Source: Ferrimonas sediminicola
Lineage (GTDB): Bacteria; Pseudomonadota; Gammaproteobacteria; Enterobacterales; Shewanellaceae
Length of the DNA: 64,000 bases
Reading direction: 5' to 3'
Assembly (NCBI RefSeq): GCF_005116715.1
Contig: NZ_SWCI01000006.1
Coordinates: 124,001-188,000, forward strand
Positions 18,783 to 27,289 of this stretch are shown here, piece by piece (position 1 is the stretch's first letter; each line of letters starts with the position of its first letter). Below the pieces are notes generated by a model. It was not told where the DNA came from. It was given only the letters and a program-made list of their open reading frames with translations, and did no database searches. A program made the position numbers and the translations under genes.

Positions 18783-19997
18783 TTACTGATGGGATTCCAG
18801 TACGTAGTTTTCCAGGCAGCGCTGCAGCCAGGGGGGCGTAGCCAGCCGCCCCTGGGCATCCTGTTTCATCCACAGGTAGGTGCTCGGTGAACTGAAGTTA
18901 TCCAGTACCCGCTTGTCCTGCTGGTAGCCCATCTTTTGAGTCCTGAGCCCCTTGAACTGTTCCAGGTAGTCGACGGCGGAGCGGATGCCAACGATGATGA
19001 TCCCATCACTGTTCAGCAACAGCTGTGCGGCGCAGCCCAGATCCGGCACCGTCGCCAGCTCATCCAGGATTTTCCCCATGGAGCGGGCGTAGCAGGCCAG
19101 TGGGGACTGGTTGTCGGGGAAGGGCAGGGAAGCCAGCTTGACCAGGGGATAGCGAATCAACTGCTCTGGGCTGGGGTGTGCCCAGACGGGGTGATCCTGC
19201 CTGGCCACCAGGTAGCCGGATCGAATCTGAATCACTTTTTTGCTGAAGATCCCCTCCCGGGTGGCAGGCTCAAAGGCGATTACCGCATCGGCTTCATTAC
19301 CGGCGAGCCGGTTGAGGCTCTCCCTGTTCCAATACTCCATCCTCAGGGTCAGTTGAGTCTGGTGGCGCTCCGCGGCCTGATGCAATGCCAGCGGCAGTGA
19401 CATCGCCAGCTGTGGGACGGTGATGATGGTGAGGCTTACAGAGCTGCCATCCTGCAGGGCGCCTCCGGTTCCACTGGCCTCCTCACCCAGCATCACCAAC
19501 TGGCGCAGCAGGGGGAAACAGTCATGGGCGACCTCTGTGGCCTGCATCACGCCCCTCTCTCGGTGAAACAAGGGATCACCCAGGGCCAGTCTCAGAGCCC
19601 TGAGTTTCCGATTGAGCTTGGAGGTGGTCACGCCAAGCTGTTCCGCCAGTTGGGCTATGCCGTTGCCGTTGTAGAGCTGGCAGAAGAGATCCAGGTTGGA
19701 GAGGCTGAGCTTGAGCGTCGCCTCGGATCCCGTGGGGAAGCTGCGGTGTTGGCTGCAAAGCTGCTGCATCCGTTTGAACACCGGGTAGAGCTGCTCGGCC
19801 ATCTGGCTGCGCTCGAACCCTTGCTGGCGGCGAATAAACAGGGGGTCGCCCAGGCAGTCTCTCAGGGCATTGAGTCCCCGGCTGATGGCGGCTGGTGTGG
19901 TTGCCAGGGTGAGGGCGACCTCCTTGGCATTGAGGCGCTCATACACCTCGACGAAGAGGTTCAACTGGAAGAGGGTGCAGTGTTGCAGTTTGTTCAC
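18783..19997 (-). CDS. LysR-type regulator with two tandem HTH domains
   Basis: A 404-residue protein, about 90-100 residues longer than a normal LysR protein. It has two N-terminal winged HTH units with the same layout 90 residues apart: the first has TTPAAISRGLNALRDCLGDPLF (DPLF at 51-54), the second VTTSKLNRKLRALRLALGDPLF (DPLF at 141-144). A single effector domain follows from about residue 185, with EADAVIAFEPATREG. The first HTH is closest to the tandem LysR pair at 2.0-4.0 kb. Start is GTG at 19997 with only a weak ribosome site. The frame is open throughout, so this is not a sequencing frameshift. Target unknown; it stands alone, divergent from the decahaem cytochrome gene 400 bp away. 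Confidence 0.88.
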   Translation of the reverse strand: MNKLQHCTLFQLNLFVEVYERLNAKEVALTLATTPAAISRGLNALRDCLGDPLFIRRQQGFERSQMAEQLYPVFKRMQQLCSQHRSFPTGSEATLKLSLSNLDLFCQLYNGNGIAQLAEQLGVTTSKLNRKLRALRLALGDPLFHRERGVMQATEVAHDCFPLLRQLVMLGEEASGTGGALQDGSSVSLTIITVPQLAMSLPLALHQAAERHQTQLTLRMEYWNRESLNRLAGNEADAVIAFEPATREGIFSKKVIQIRSGYLVARQDHPVWAHPSPEQLIRYPLVKLASLPFPDNQSPLACYARSMGKILDELATVPDLGCAAQLLLNSDGIIIVGIRSAVDYLEQFKGLRTQKMGYQQDKRVLDNFSSPSTYLWMKQDAQGRLATPPWLQRCLENYVLESHQ

Positions 19998-20400
19998 GTT
20001 CCCGGTCCTTGAGTCTGTCTGAGGTTAATCTAACCAGGGTCAGTGAGGTTGGCGATCCCCCCGTGGTCGAAATTGAGCCTCTGTCATTCCCGTGGTTGGG
20101 TTTCGTGATCCCGCCCTCATCTGGCTGTCACTCAATGGGCAAAATCGAGAATTGCAAAAATCGACTTTGGGTAATTTGAATTGTCGAATTTTGTGAAAGC
20201 TCCAGGAGTGCCCGGCCAGGCTCGGCGTTTTGTCTGGAAATGGCCGTGCTATCGATGTAATCGCTTGAAATTCACCTCTCCTGTGGCGAACCCTGCCTTT
20301 TTCTCCTCTCCGGCCGAGGGTGATGGTCATCAACTCTGCTGCAGCTTCGCCCGCCTAACATGGCTGCGACCACAGTGATGATGGTTTTACGGAGATGATA

Positions 20401-22596
20401 ATGATGAAAACACCTAAGGCACCCTTGGCGCTGCTGATTGCGTCAGCCCTGATGATGGGCGGTTGCGGGGATGGCGAAGATGGCAAGGATGGCCAGCCCG
20501 GCCAAACTGGTCAACCGGGCAACCCCGGCGAGCCGGGCAGCGTTGGTCTGCATATCGATATGGCCGGGGAGGCCATCGCACAGATCAAGGGCGCAACCTA
20601 CCAGGACGGCATTATTGCCGTCGAATTTGAGTTGACCAATTCACAGGGCGTCGGCCTGTTTGGACTGGATGGAAACAACCCCTTTCACGACTTCCGCTTT
20701 TCCCTGGCGCAACTGGAAGTGGATGGCGATCTGAAGCGGTGGCAGTCGCTGCTCAATGAGACCACCAACGATGCTGGCACCACCTTTGAACAGGGGTTTG
20801 AGAAGCTGAAGGATTGTCCTAAGTGCCTGACGGACAACAATGACGGCAGCTACAGCTACAGGTTCCACACAGACCTGCTGCAGTGGCAGGACCCGGCGGG
20901 TGTCGCTTTTGATCCGGCGCTGACTCAGCGTCTGGCCATTGAGATGCAGTTTGAGTACGACTCCGGCCATGAGTTGGCGGAGAATGCTCACTATGACTGG
21001 ATTCCGGCCAGTGGCGGTCAGGAGGGGGTGGAGACCCGTGAGCTGGTGACCATGGAAACCTGCTATACCTGCCACCAGCCCGACAGCCTCAAGGCTCACG
21101 GCGGACGGCGCCTGGATCTGGAGAACTGCCAAGCCTGCCACAACGGCCTGGTGTCCGATCCCGAAGGGGTCTCGGTGGAGCTCGGGCATATGGTGCACGC
21201 CATCCATATGGGGCCTGAGCGTCAGGGTAAGGATGAGCAGGGCACAGTCGTCCCCATGCCCTATACCATCGCTGGCTATCACGGCCCTCACGCCTTTGAC
21301 TACCCCGCCTTTCCCACCAAGCCCTTTATGGACTGCAGCGTCTGCCACACCGAGGATGACTCCCTGGCCGATTCGGAGTTGTGGTTGAAAGATGCCAATG
21401 CCAATGCCTGTATTGGCTGTCATACCGACAGCCCGGTGCAGCATAACTCCGCCAAAAGCCCCGAGCTGGCCTGTACCGACTGTCACAGCGGCGTAGACCA
21501 CCGCAAGCATGGCGCGCCCTACGAGGCGGCGGCAGGTTATGCGGTAAGCGTCTCCAACATTGAGATCAATGCCGACCATCTGCTGGAGTTGGATCTGCAG
21601 GTCACCGACGCCGAGGGCGGCCTGGTGAGCATCGATGAGATCTACCAGCAGGGCTACTCCAACCCCTATGTGGTGGTGAGCTGGGACGTGGAGAGGGACT
21701 ACCCTGAGCAATTGGTGACCCTGGAGGGAGAGGGGTTCAGCGAGGGCACCACCTATGAGCACCGCCGCTTCAGCCTCAAAGGGGATGGCTCCACCACCTA
21801 TGCCGACGGAACCTTCCACCTGACCACCGAGAAGGTCAAGCGGGGCATCACCTACACCCTGGATCTGCCCGCAGACATCGCCCAGAGGACCCTGGAGATC
21901 CTGCCCCTGGTCAAGGTGTGCTTCGAGGAGAACAGCCCGGTCCGCACCGATTGCAGCAACGAGGGGGCCTACCCTGCCTATGTGCAGAGCGAGCCTGTGC
22001 GCACCATCCTGGCCGATGGTGACGCCCAGGTGCCTGAGCGTCGCGCCATCATCGATGAGGCCAGCTGCTTCGGCTGCCACTCCAAGGAGTTCTACCATGA
22101 CTCCAATGGCGCCAATTGCATCGCTTGTCACACCAACGACAAGAAACTGGTGGACGTGGAGGTGGACCATCAGCCCACAGGCTATCTGAAGCCCTCCAGC
22201 TTCATGTACAAGGCCCACAAGGCGAAGGGCCATGACAATGGCCATGGTGGCAGCGGTACCCTGCTCAAGACCGACTGCCTGACCTGCCACTCCGCCGAGC
22301 AGGGGTGGGGCGGGCTCGACTATGGCTTCGAACTGGGGCGCAACGCCGGCAGCGCCCTGGCGGTACCCAGTACCGTCAAGGAGAAGGATGTGGCCGAGAC
22401 CTGGTACGCCTCTCCAGACGTGGGTGCCTGCATGAGTTGCCACCAGAAGTACCTGTCGGACGCGGCCATGTCGCACATGATCAGCAATGGCGGCTACTTC
22501 GGTGACGACAAGGCCCAGGCTCAGGCGGCTCAGGAAGCCTGTGCCGTGTGCCACACCCCTGACAAGGTGATGGCCCACCATGGGCATAAACTGTAA
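20401..22596 (+). CDS. OmcA/MtrC-family decahaem c-type cytochrome, outer-membrane lipoprotein
   Basis: A 731-residue lipoprotein (signal ending MMGGC, Cys22) with exactly ten CXXCH motifs in two groups of five (CYTCH, CQACH, CSVCH, CIGCH, CTDCH; CFGCH, CIACH, CLTCH, CMSCH, CAVCH), separated by beta-rich domains. That is the split-barrel/pentahaem arrangement of MtrC and OmcA, cell-surface reductases of Fe(III) and Mn(IV) oxides and flavins. Right after the lipidated Cys comes a short collagen-like run of Gly-X-Y triplets, a likely flexible stalk, also known in OmcA. No mtrA or mtrB homologue is nearby. Start chosen at 20401 (GGAG six bases upstream); ATGs at 20395 and 20404 are alternatives. 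A CX10C pair near residue 505 may form a disulfide, as in MtrC-like domain III. Confidence 0.93.
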   Translation: MMKTPKAPLALLIASALMMGGCGDGEDGKDGQPGQTGQPGNPGEPGSVGLHIDMAGEAIAQIKGATYQDGIIAVEFELTNSQGVGLFGLDGNNPFHDFRFSLAQLEVDGDLKRWQSLLNETTNDAGTTFEQGFEKLKDCPKCLTDNNDGSYSYRFHTDLLQWQDPAGVAFDPALTQRLAIEMQFEYDSGHELAENAHYDWIPASGGQEGVETRELVTMETCYTCHQPDSLKAHGGRRLDLENCQACHNGLVSDPEGVSVELGHMVHAIHMGPERQGKDEQGTVVPMPYTIAGYHGPHAFDYPAFPTKPFMDCSVCHTEDDSLADSELWLKDANANACIGCHTDSPVQHNSAKSPELACTDCHSGVDHRKHGAPYEAAAGYAVSVSNIEINADHLLELDLQVTDAEGGLVSIDEIYQQGYSNPYVVVSWDVERDYPEQLVTLEGEGFSEGTTYEHRRFSLKGDGSTTYADGTFHLTTEKVKRGITYTLDLPADIAQRTLEILPLVKVCFEENSPVRTDCSNEGAYPAYVQSEPVRTILADGDAQVPERRAIIDEASCFGCHSKEFYHDSNGANCIACHTNDKKLVDVEVDHQPTGYLKPSSFMYKAHKAKGHDNGHGGSGTLLKTDCLTCHSAEQGWGGLDYGFELGRNAGSALAVPSTVKEKDVAETWYASPDVGACMSCHQKYLSDAAMSHMISNGGYFGDDKAQAQAAQEACAVCHTPDKVMAHHGHKL

Positions 22597-22621
22597 GTAT
22601 CATCATTACTTTCAATGACCC

Positions 22622-22647
22622 AAAGCGCCCGTCAGGGCGCTTTTTTT
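22622..22647 (+). terminator. terminator of the decahaem cytochrome gene
   Basis: AAAGCGCCC/GGGCGCTTT arms with a GTCA loop, followed by further T residues. Confidence 0.92.
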
Positions 22648-22656
22648 CTGTGCACG

Positions 22657-22680
22657 AAAAAGACCGCCCGGTGGGCGGCC
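22657..22680 (-). terminator. terminator of menB
   Basis: On the minus strand CCGCCC-ACC-GGGCGG is followed by TCTTTTT, 17 bases beyond the menB stop and back to back with the terminator of the convergent cytochrome gene. Confidence 0.85.
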
Positions 22681-22696
22681 CTCTTGTCGGTAGGCT

Positions 22697-23599
22697 CTAG
22701 TAGTGCCAGGGGAACTTACCGAAGTCCTGGTCGCGCTTCTCCAGGAAGGCGTCGCGACCCTCCTGGGCCTCCTCGGTGCCGTAGGCCAGGCGGGTGGCTT
22801 CGCCGGCGAACAGCTGCTGGCCCACCAGGCCGTCATCGGGCAGGTTAAAGCCGTATTTGAGCATGCGCATGGCTGTGGGGGATTTGGAGTTGATCTCTCT
22901 GGCCCAGCGCAGCGCTTCGGTTTCCAGTTCGACGTGGGGGACGGACTTGTTCACCATTCCCATCTGGAAGGCTTCTTCGGCACTGTAGTTGAAACCACAA
23001 AAGAAGATCTCCCGGGCGCGTTTCTGGCCAATCATCTTGGCCAGGTAGGCGGATCCGTAGCCGGAGTCGAAGCTGGCCACATCGGGATCGGTTTGCTTGA
23101 ACACCGCATGCTCCTGGGAGGCCAGGGTCAGGTCACACACCACGTGCAGGCTGTGACCGCCGCCGACGGCCCAGCCGGGTACCACGGCGATCACCACCTT
23201 GGGCATAAAGCGGATCAGGCGTTGAACCTCGAGGATATGCAGGCGGCCCATGCGGGCCAGGTCGGCCTTGCCCTTCTCTTCGCCCTCATACTTGTAGCCA
23301 TCCTTGCCGCGGATGCGCTGGTCGCCGCCGGAGGAGAAGGACCACTGCCCCTTGGCGGAGGGGCCGTTGCCGGTCAGTAGCACGCAGCCTACGTCGGACC
23401 ACTGGCGGGCGTGGTCCAGGGCCAGGTAGAGCTCATCCACCGTCTTGGGGCGGAAGGCGTTCAGGCAGTCGGGGCGATTGAAGGCGATGCGCACCGTGCC
23501 CTGATCCTTGGCCCTGTGATAGGTGATGTCCTCGAAGTCGAACCCTTCCACCTCCTCCCACAGGGAGGGATCGAAGATGTCAGATACCGCGTTGCTCAT
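22697..23599 (-). CDS. menB: MenB, 1,4-dihydroxy-2-naphthoyl-CoA synthase
   Basis: A 300-residue crotonase-fold enzyme. FSSGGDQRIRG, VPGWAVGGGHSLHVVCDLT (oxyanion hole and active-site loop), QTDPDVASFDSGYGSAYLA and the C-terminal DFGKFPWHY are all MenB signatures; the protein has the length of Shewanella MenB. It cyclises o-succinylbenzoyl-CoA in menaquinone synthesis. Menaquinone is the usual electron carrier to periplasmic anaerobic reductases, which fits the sulfite and urocanate reductases in this window. AAGGA lies before the ATG at 23599. Other men genes are not adjacent. Confidence 0.96.
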   Translation of the reverse strand: MSNAVSDIFDPSLWEEVEGFDFEDITYHRAKDQGTVRIAFNRPDCLNAFRPKTVDELYLALDHARQWSDVGCVLLTGNGPSAKGQWSFSSGGDQRIRGKDGYKYEGEEKGKADLARMGRLHILEVQRLIRFMPKVVIAVVPGWAVGGGHSLHVVCDLTLASQEHAVFKQTDPDVASFDSGYGSAYLAKMIGQKRAREIFFCGFNYSAEEAFQMGMVNKSVPHVELETEALRWAREINSKSPTAMRMLKYGFNLPDDGLVGQQLFAGEATRLAYGTEEAQEGRDAFLEKRDQDFGKFPWHY

Positions 23600-23632
23600 A
23601 GGGGATTCCTTGTATTTGTGTTGGCCAAAAGG

Positions 23633-24067
23633 CTAGGTCGAATGCCCAGCCCGGTCAATGGCTCCGTTGTTGGGGAGTGATCCCTGTTGTCGGATCAGGG
23701 CACGCAGCAGTGGCAGGTCGGCCGGTGCCAGGGTCTGCAGTTCTATGTCACCGGGCTCTACCCACAGGTAGCGGTCATGGCTGCCGGTCAGGGTGATCGC
23801 CTGGGGATGCCACCGGCAATGGTAGCCGTGCAGCCTGACCCCCTTGTTGCCGTAGTGGTGCTCCGAGGTGCCCAGGTGGTGGCCAATCTCCAGATCGAGG
23901 CACAACTCCTCCTTCAACTCCCTGGCGAGTGCCTGGGGCAGGGTCTCCCCCGGTTCGCACTTGCCGCCGGGAAACTCCCACAGCCCCCCCTGGCTTCCGT
24001 TGGGGTGGCGGCGGCACAGCAGCAGCTTGTCTCCATCGACAATCAGGGCACAGGCGACTTCCAGCAT
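23633..24067 (-). CDS. Nudix hydrolase, MutT/NudG-like
   Basis: A 144-residue protein with a complete Nudix box, GGKCEPGETLPQALARELKEE (G-x5-E-x7-RE-x2-EE; about residues 38-60), and the N-terminal strand MLEVACALIVDGDKLLLCRR typical of MutT-like (deoxy)nucleoside triphosphate pyrophosphohydrolases. C-terminal WVEPGDIELQTLAPADLPLL is also MutT-like. It probably cleans oxidised or modified nucleotides such as 8-oxo-dGTP or 5-methyl-dCTP. The start at 24067 is preferred; a longer frame to 24178 has an unrelated basic N-terminus. It is 33 bp upstream of menB on the same strand. Confidence 0.85.
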   Translation of the reverse strand: MLEVACALIVDGDKLLLCRRHPNGSQGGLWEFPGGKCEPGETLPQALARELKEELCLDLEIGHHLGTSEHHYGNKGVRLHGYHCRWHPQAITLTGSHDRYLWVEPGDIELQTLAPADLPLLRALIRQQGSLPNNGAIDRAGHST

Positions 24068-24216
24068 GGGGGCTCCATCGACTCGGGGAGGCTTAAGTGT
24101 GCGGATTCCGGCACCGATTGCAAGGGCAGGACGTTTTCTGCCGGTCAAAGCTGAGATACACTTTTGTACTGGATTCAATAGCCTCGATTGGAGGCTGAGT
24201 AAGGAGTGCTCGTTTT

Positions 24217-24567
24217 ATGCCAAGAGAGGAGATGGATCTGAGCCGGTCCTGGCTCAAGGGCTGGATCGCCCTCATCTACCTGCCGCTGGGGATTCAGATG
24301 ATGTTCTGGATGATGGCCCTGGGGCGAGTGGATTTCAGCCTGCCAGGCTCCCTGGGCGCCGTGCCTATGACCCTGGTGAGCTACTATGTCTCCACCACCA
24401 TACTGCTCTATCCGGCGTTCTATCTCTATGGGCTGTTCTTCTCTCTGCACCAGAACCGCTGCGGCCTGGCGGCGCACAAGGTGATGCTGGCCAGCCTGAT
24501 CCCCTTTCTCAGTGCCGCGCCCTATCTGCTGGTGGGTGAGATAGGCGCTTATTTTTCGGGACACTGA
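24217..24567 (+). CDS. small membrane protein of unknown function
   Basis: A 116-residue protein with three hydrophobic segments (about residues 14-36, 45-75 and 88-112). AAGGAG lies ten bases before ATG 24217; ATG 24232 is an alternative. A strong terminator follows at 24645. I do not recognise the family. Single-gene unit, divergent from the Nudix gene. Confidence 0.65.
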   Translation: MPREEMDLSRSWLKGWIALIYLPLGIQMMFWMMALGRVDFSLPGSLGAVPMTLVSYYVSTTILLYPAFYLYGLFFSLHQNRCGLAAHKVMLASLIPFLSAAPYLLVGEIGAYFSGH

Positions 24568-24644
24568 GGCGCAACAACGGAGTTGGATCACACTGTGGCC
24601 AGTGGCCGATTAACGCTCCCCCTTGCTGGGTTTAGACTGCGGAT

Positions 24645-24686
24645 CACCCCCTCCGGCGTCTGTTGTCCGGTCGGGGGTGTTTTTTG
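24645..24686 (+). terminator. intrinsic terminator after the small membrane protein gene
   Basis: CACCCCC/GGGGGTG arms with inner CCGG/CCGG pairing, followed by TTTTTT. Confidence 0.8.
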
Positions 24687-24892
24687 GGCCTGGGATGGCG
24701 CCAGCCGATCGAGGAGTCGTTTGCTTCGGCGTCGAGCGCAAACCCTGTCGACAGGTTCACGCCAGGCCGGCCCGCAGGACGCCAACGTCAGCACACTCAG
24801 GGTGAGCGACTCTCACTTTCACTCCTGTGTCAGGCGAAGTCCGGCGCAACATTGATCGCGAAAGATCCGCACTCCCACAATCCGAGGTTTCC

Positions 24893-25645
24893 ATGGACGC
24901 CACCATCGCCACCATAGTCAGTGCTCAACTGGTCAACCAGGATGTGTATCACATCCGTCTCCGTCCTCACCTCCCCATGGCGGCCGTTGCCGGCCAGTAT
25001 GTGGAGATCTGCCTGGACAATGGCTGGTGTGTGCCCTACTCCATGGCCAACGATCCCCAGCCTGGGGGCGAACTCGAGCTCTATATTCAGCATTTTCCCG
25101 AAGGGAGGGCCTGCGATCAGGTGATTCGCGCTCTGACCGGCCGCAAGGAGGTGCCTATCCTGGTGGATGGCCGGGTTGCCTATGCGCCCGAGTGGGACAA
25201 GGATCCGCTGATCCTGCTCAGTGCCGGCTGTGGCATCAGTCAGTCCCGCAGCATTATCGAGCACCGGCTGGCCGGCACCAGTGCCCAGCCGGTCTATCTG
25301 TGCTGGGGGGGGCGTGATGATCAGGAGCTGTTTGAGCTGCCGCAACTGCAGTCGTGGCTGAACGATCGCCGCTTTATGGCGGATCTGACCCTGGAAAGCC
25401 CACTTCAGGGTTGGGGCAACGCCCGGGGCTATGTGGTCGATGTGGCCTTGCAGCGCCTTGCCTGGATGACCGAGCTGGAGCGGAAGCGGGCCAGGGTGGT
25501 GCTGACCGGCTCACCGGCCATGGTGAACGCCTCCATCGCCCGCCTGGTACAGGCCGGTTTCTGTCGTGATCGGCTGCTGGCGGATCAGGACTACTACTCG
25601 CCCCGCACCTTGACGCCGTTGACGGTGGAGCCGGTAACGGCCTGA
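24893..25645 (+). CDS. NAD(P)H-flavin reductase (Fre/LuxG-like)
   Basis: A 250-residue ferredoxin-NADP reductase-fold enzyme. GQYVEICLDNGWCVPYSMAN is the flavin-binding R-x-(Y/F)-(S/T)-type motif region (here PYS), and LILLSAGCGISQSRSIIEH is the NAD(P)H pyrophosphate loop of Fre-type reductases (cf. AGGTG). VYLCWGGRDDQELF and VVLTGSPAMVNA complete the nucleotide domain. It would reduce free riboflavin/FMN with NAD(P)H in the cytoplasm, supplying reduced flavin to monooxygenases or iron reduction. The start at 24893 is chosen by alignment with the Fre N-terminus. Length is close to Fre (233 aa). Usual partner ubiD is absent. Confidence 0.85.
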   Translation: MDATIATIVSAQLVNQDVYHIRLRPHLPMAAVAGQYVEICLDNGWCVPYSMANDPQPGGELELYIQHFPEGRACDQVIRALTGRKEVPILVDGRVAYAPEWDKDPLILLSAGCGISQSRSIIEHRLAGTSAQPVYLCWGGRDDQELFELPQLQSWLNDRRFMADLTLESPLQGWGNARGYVVDVALQRLAWMTELERKRARVVLTGSPAMVNASIARLVQAGFCRDRLLADQDYYSPRTLTPLTVEPVTA

Positions 25646-25664
25646 GGGAACAGAGATCGGCAGC

Positions 25665-25687
25665 AAGGGGCGCATCGGCGCCCCTTT
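25665..25687 (+). terminator. terminator of the flavin reductase gene
   Basis: AAGGGGCGC and GCGCCCCTT arms with an ATCG loop, followed by a short T run. Confidence 0.75.
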
Positions 25688-25750
25688 CCTGTTTTCCTGT
25701 CAAATGGCCGAAGCCGTGCCACACTTTATCTCACAGGCTGAGGTAAATTG

Positions 25751-27289
25751 ATGACTCTGAAAAGGTTGGCATTACTGCTGTCGATGGTGCTGATATTGGT
25801 GTTGGTGGCCAGTTACTGGCTTATCCGGATGCTGGTGATCATTCCTATCCTTGAGCGGGAGGTGGCTTCGCTGCAGTGGCATGAAACCCTGGCGGTGCGC
25901 CAGTACTTTTCCCAGCAGCAGATGCTGCTGTCGGATCTGGCGATCTCCCCGGGGTACGACCACTGGGCCAAATCGGTGCTCGAGGGGGGGGACGCAACCT
26001 CTCGCTTGACCCGGGGCGCCGAGGTGGCCATGGCCTTCGGCCCGGATCTGTCGCTGCGCAGTTTCCTGGCTCACGACTCCCGGGAGCCTGACCACTTTCC
26101 CATTCTGGTGGGCGAGGCCGCCTATCAGCGCGCCAGGCTGATGCCCACCATGCTGCCGGAGCGGGAGATGGTCAAGACCGGCCTGCTGTGGCTCGGCGGT
26201 AACCTCTACAGTTACAGCGCCTCTACCGTCTGCAGTCTGAACAAGCTGGGATGCACCCTGGGCTACCTGTTGCTGCTGAAGCCGATGCCGGTCAGCGAGG
26301 TGGAGAGCAACTTCACCAGGCTGGGGATACGGGTGACCGCCCGCCCAGCCCGCTCGGAGGATCTGGCTCTGCCGAGGTTGATGAACCTGACCGGCCTGGA
26401 TGAGCCGGTTCGCCAGCGGGATCTCCTTATCCGTGACAGCCTGTCACAGGGAGCCTGGGTCCTCTCCATCGTCTACTCGGCCCAGGTTCAGCATGGGGTG
26501 GAGCGGCGAGAGTGGATCGCCTTCGTCCTGCTGTTGCTGCTGCTGCCCACCACCAACTTCCTACTGTGGCGCATCTTCGTCACCCCCATCGAGTTCGGCA
26601 GTGACCAGCTGCTGCAGATGGAGAGGGAGCGTCAATACCGCAAGCTGACGGTCAACATGTATGTGAAGGAGTTCCAGCACCTGGTGAACGCCTTCAATGG
26701 CTTGATCGGCCGGGTGGAGAAGCAGCGCCAGCAGTTGCAGGATCTCAGCCAGACCGATTCACTCACCGGCCTGGCCAACCGTCGCGGGATGGACCATTTT
26801 GCCGTGCGGGAGTGGCGCCGCCTGTGCCGGGCCAGGTATGGTGGAGCGGTGATGATGCTGGATATCGATGACTTCAAAGCCTACAACGATGAGTTTGGCC
26901 ATCAGGCCGGAGACGACTGCCTGGTGTGTGTGGCCAGGGAGCTCAAGCGGGTAGCCCGCCGTGGTGAGGATATCGCCTGCCGCTATGGAGGAGAAGAGTT
27001 CTGCACCATCTATGTGGAGGTTCAGCCGGAGACGGTGGAGAAGTTGGCGGAGAGCCTCAGGAGGCACATCGAAAAACTGCACAAGTCCACCGCCCTGCTC
27101 AAGCGGCCCATCAGCGCCAGCATCGGAGTGGCCCTGGTGGAGCCAGGAGTGGATCTGGTCAAGCAGTTCCACGACTTTGACCAGCTGGTGCGCATCGCCG
27201 ATCAGCAGCTTTACCTGGCCAAGCAGAACGGCAAGAACCAGGTGAGGATGTGGCGGCTGTCTACAGCCGCCACGGAGAAGCCGGCTTAG
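25751..27289 (+). CDS. diguanylate cyclase with CHASE4-like sensor domain
   Basis: A 512-residue membrane protein: TM1 at about residues 6-30, a periplasmic CHASE4-like sensor (about 35-245; AISPGYDHWAKSVLEGGD pattern), TM2 at about 250-275, a coiled linker and a C-terminal GGDEF domain. The catalytic motif is GGEEF near residue 412 and is preceded five residues upstream by RGED, an intact RxxD inhibitory site. It should therefore be an active, product-inhibited enzyme making c-di-GMP from GTP. GAGG lies before ATG 25751. The 3' end overlaps the convergent speD gene by 4 bp. Confidence 0.92.
   Translation: MTLKRLALLLSMVLILVLVASYWLIRMLVIIPILEREVASLQWHETLAVRQYFSQQQMLLSDLAISPGYDHWAKSVLEGGDATSRLTRGAEVAMAFGPDLSLRSFLAHDSREPDHFPILVGEAAYQRARLMPTMLPEREMVKTGLLWLGGNLYSYSASTVCSLNKLGCTLGYLLLLKPMPVSEVESNFTRLGIRVTARPARSEDLALPRLMNLTGLDEPVRQRDLLIRDSLSQGAWVLSIVYSAQVQHGVERREWIAFVLLLLLLPTTNFLLWRIFVTPIEFGSDQLLQMERERQYRKLTVNMYVKEFQHLVNAFNGLIGRVEKQRQQLQDLSQTDSLTGLANRRGMDHFAVREWRRLCRARYGGAVMMLDIDDFKAYNDEFGHQAGDDCLVCVARELKRVARRGEDIACRYGGEEFCTIYVEVQPETVEKLAESLRRHIEKLHKSTALLKRPISASIGVALVEPGVDLVKQFHDFDQLVRIADQQLYLAKQNGKNQVRMWRLSTAATEKPA

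Noticed and set aside
20641..22587. A 648-codon open frame antisense to the decahaem cytochrome gene
   Set aside because: Shadow of the real gene; no recognisable domain.
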